Of a DNA stretch of 64,000 nt, positions 62,684 to 64,000 are shown piece by piece. The first letter of the stretch is position 1; every line of letters begins with the position of its first letter. Made by a program: the position numbers and the translations under genes. Below the pieces are notes generated by a model. The model did not search any database, was not told where the DNA came from, and worked only from the letters and a program-made list of their open reading frames with translations. This stretch comes from Paenibacillus aquistagni (GTDB taxonomy: Bacteria; Bacillota; Bacilli; Paenibacillales; Paenibacillaceae). Location of the stretch: the NCBI RefSeq assembly GCF_900177815.1, contig NZ_FXAZ01000001.1:1736001-1800000 (forward strand), written 5' to 3'.

Positions 62684-63604
62684 CTAGGACTTGAACATGG
62701 ATTTTAGTACAAACCAGACATTTGCAGGGCGCTCAGCCAAGCGGCGCATAAAATATCCATACCAATCATCCCCATATGGAACATATACGCGCATCGTATA
62801 CCCTTCATTCGCAAGTTCCTGCTGGGCTTGTGTCCGAATGCCGTACAGCATCTGAAACTCGAATTGGCTGTTTGGAATCTGCTGTTCTTGCACAAACCTC
62901 TTCACGTGAGCAATGATATTGTCGTCATGGGTAGCTACCGCTGCATAGCAGCCATTCTTCAGATGCTCTTCAATCATCACCATAAAATTCTTGTCTACAT
63001 CCGCTTTATCTGGATAAGCCACCTCACTGGACTCCTTGTAGGCGCCCTTAACCAGGCGAAGATTCGGCTTGTACGTTGCCAGATCGGCGATATCATCGAG
63101 ACTTTTATACAGATAGGCCTGAATGACAAGCCCTACCGTCTCCCCGTATTCCTCTCTAAGGGTCTTAAAGATGCGCAAAGACACCTCATTATGAGCGTAG
63201 TCTTCCATATCAATGCGGACGAATTGAGCATTCTTCCTTGCTATGTCGAGAATCATGCGCATATGCTTCAAGCACAGCTCTTCCGAAATATCAAGACCAA
63301 GCTGAGTCATCTTTAATGATAAGTGGGAGCGCACCCCACTCTCTGCAATCGCTTCCAAAGTGCGAATGCAATAATCAGCAGCATCGGCTGCTTCCTTCTC
63401 TGTGCTGATAAACTCTCCAAGATGATCAAGTGTCGCTACAATGCCTCTGCTGTTCAACTCGCGAATGGCCTGAATGGCATCCGCTATCTGAACACCTGCT
63501 ACAAATCGCTTCGCGCCAAACTTTAATCCATAGCGCTTGGCTGTTCGATTCGCCATACGATTTTTGGACAGATATAGAAATGCGTTGCGCATCATGGTCT
63601 CCAT
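62684..63604 (-). CDS. Proline dehydrogenase
   Basis: 306 residues from the ATG at 63604, eleven bases after GGAGGGG. The frame is open to 63658, but that ATG would lie about eight bases from the predicted transcription start and has no ribosome site. Monofunctional FAD-dependent (beta/alpha)8 enzyme: ATLDHLGE, SLKMTQLGLDIS, VRIDMEDYA, LRLVKGAYKES, and the ATHDDNI and EFQMLYGIR motifs. It oxidises proline to 1-pyrroline-5-carboxylate and passes electrons to quinone. First gene of the proline operon. Confidence 0.95.
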   Translation of the reverse strand: METMMRNAFLYLSKNRMANRTAKRYGLKFGAKRFVAGVQIADAIQAIRELNSRGIVATLDHLGEFISTEKEAADAADYCIRTLEAIAESGVRSHLSLKMTQLGLDISEELCLKHMRMILDIARKNAQFVRIDMEDYAHNEVSLRIFKTLREEYGETVGLVIQAYLYKSLDDIADLATYKPNLRLVKGAYKESSEVAYPDKADVDKNFMVMIEEHLKNGCYAAVATHDDNIIAHVKRFVQEQQIPNSQFEFQMLYGIRTQAQQELANEGYTMRVYVPYGDDWYGYFMRRLAERPANVWFVLKSMFKS

Positions 63605-63672
63605 ATCGTTCTGCCCCCTCCAAGTGACATTAAAGTGTTTAATTTTTGAACATTTCATGATCTTAATGATTA

Positions 63673-63702
63673 ATTATAATCACATATGGTTGATATTGTA
63701 AA
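63673..63702 (-). promoter_or_regulatory. Promoter of the proline catabolic operon
   Basis: On the minus strand TTTACA (63702-63697), 18 bases, TATAAT (63678-63673). A sigma-A type promoter; no -12/-24 element (GG and GC doublets) was found in the gap. Confidence 0.65.
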
Positions 63703-63783
63703 TACATTTTCATGAAATATTTGCTAATCATTTGGAAACAGATGATGAATCGCATAGAATTTCATTGCAACCGAAGGAAGCTT

Positions 63784-63811
63784 TTGACATAATAACGTAC
63801 AAGCCTATTAG
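63784..63811 (+). promoter_or_regulatory. Promoter of the PAS-domain gene
   Basis: TTGACA (63784-63789), 16 bases, TATTAG (63806-63811); start near 63818. Confidence 0.6.
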
Positions 63812-63835
63812 AACACGAAAACCGAGGGTAGACCT

Positions 63836-64000
63836 ATGAATGTGGAAATCAACAGCTGGACAGATCAGCAGCTTCGCGCAGTGCTGCTGCAATTGCTTGA
63901 GACGATTCATGACGCAGTAACCATTGTTGACACCGATGGGATTGTACAGCATTGGAATCGTATCGCAGAGAGCACTTACGGCATCGCGAAAGAGCAAATC
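63836..64000 (+). CDS. PAS-domain protein, probably a RocR-type regulator (cut by window edge)
   Basis: 55 codons from the ATG at 63836 to the right edge. The visible part is a PAS start: LLQLLETIHDAVTIVDTDG followed by WNRIAESTYGI. Divergence from the proline catabolic genes and this N-terminus suggest a sigma-54-dependent activator such as RocR, but the ATPase and DNA-binding parts are outside the window; a histidine kinase is possible. Confidence 0.75.
   Translation, partial: MNVEINSWTDQQLRAVLLQLLETIHDAVTIVDTDGIVQHWNRIAESTYGIAKEQI

Noticed and set aside
1-64000. Search for CRISPR arrays, tRNA, rRNA, prophage or transposase genes
   Set aside because: No spaced repeats, cloverleaf genes, integrase or transposase motifs were recognised; a computed scan would be needed to exclude them formally.

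Overview
The window comes from a spore-former of the Paenibacillus type (Bacillota, Paenibacillaceae). This is inferred from moderate-GC DNA with strong GGAGG ribosome binding sites, several binding-protein-dependent sugar ABC operons paired with YesM/YesN-type two-component systems, DegV, VanW, HelD and TerC homologues, an Fnr with a C-terminal cysteine cluster, and many hairpin-plus-T terminators. No rRNA, tRNA, CRISPR array, phage or insertion sequence was recognised. Both ends cut through genes.

Region 1 (1-8500, all minus strand): a sugar ABC operon (lipoprotein binding protein, two permeases), then histidine kinase, AraC-type response regulator and a GH3 beta-N-acetylhexosaminidase that runs off the left edge. 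No transport ATPase is encoded. Next comes a GNAT acetyltransferase gene broken by a frameshift (8539-9227).

Region 2 (9400-17070): an anaerobic mixed-acid fermentation module. pflB-pflA and adhE lie on the minus strand, with fnr divergent from adhE. The DNA carries Fnr boxes at -41.5 from -10 elements in front of both pflB and adhE, a Rex operator over the predicted adhE start site, and an Fnr box just downstream of a consensus fnr promoter. Regulator, targets and operators therefore sit together, and the promoter geometry can be read directly.

Region 3 (17078-26500): a lipoprotein of unknown role; a BceRSAB-type antimicrobial-peptide sensing and detoxification module (response regulator, intramembrane-sensing kinase, ABC ATPase, FtsX-like permease); then DegV, a MazG-like pyrophosphohydrolase, an acyl-CoA thioesterase, an HxlR regulator with an operator in its own promoter, and a ribokinase.

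Region 4 (27000-38220): an NhaC antiporter; a uronate catabolic operon (kduI, DeoR regulator, kduD, GH88 unsaturated glucuronyl hydrolase); an AraC regulator; TerC under a yybP-ykoY manganese riboswitch; an MsrA-MsrB fusion whose -10 box sits inside a 19-bp palindrome; a second DegV; and two small membrane proteins.

Region 5 (38289-54510, all minus): a manno-oligosaccharide-type locus made of a YesN/YesM pair, a GH2 beta-mannosidase, and a duplicated LplB-YtcP-binding-protein transporter with an additional third binding protein between the copies. Both transporter promoters share a 25-bp element at the same distance from the -10 box. All three binding-protein genes share a leader hairpin. Only the outer copy has a CcpA cre site.

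Region 6 (54700-64000): deoD, vanW-like, helD, a sporulation-type histidine kinase, a copper-amine-oxidase-N domain secreted protein, proline catabolism (proline dehydrogenase and P5C dehydrogenase), and a divergent PAS-domain regulator cut by the right edge.
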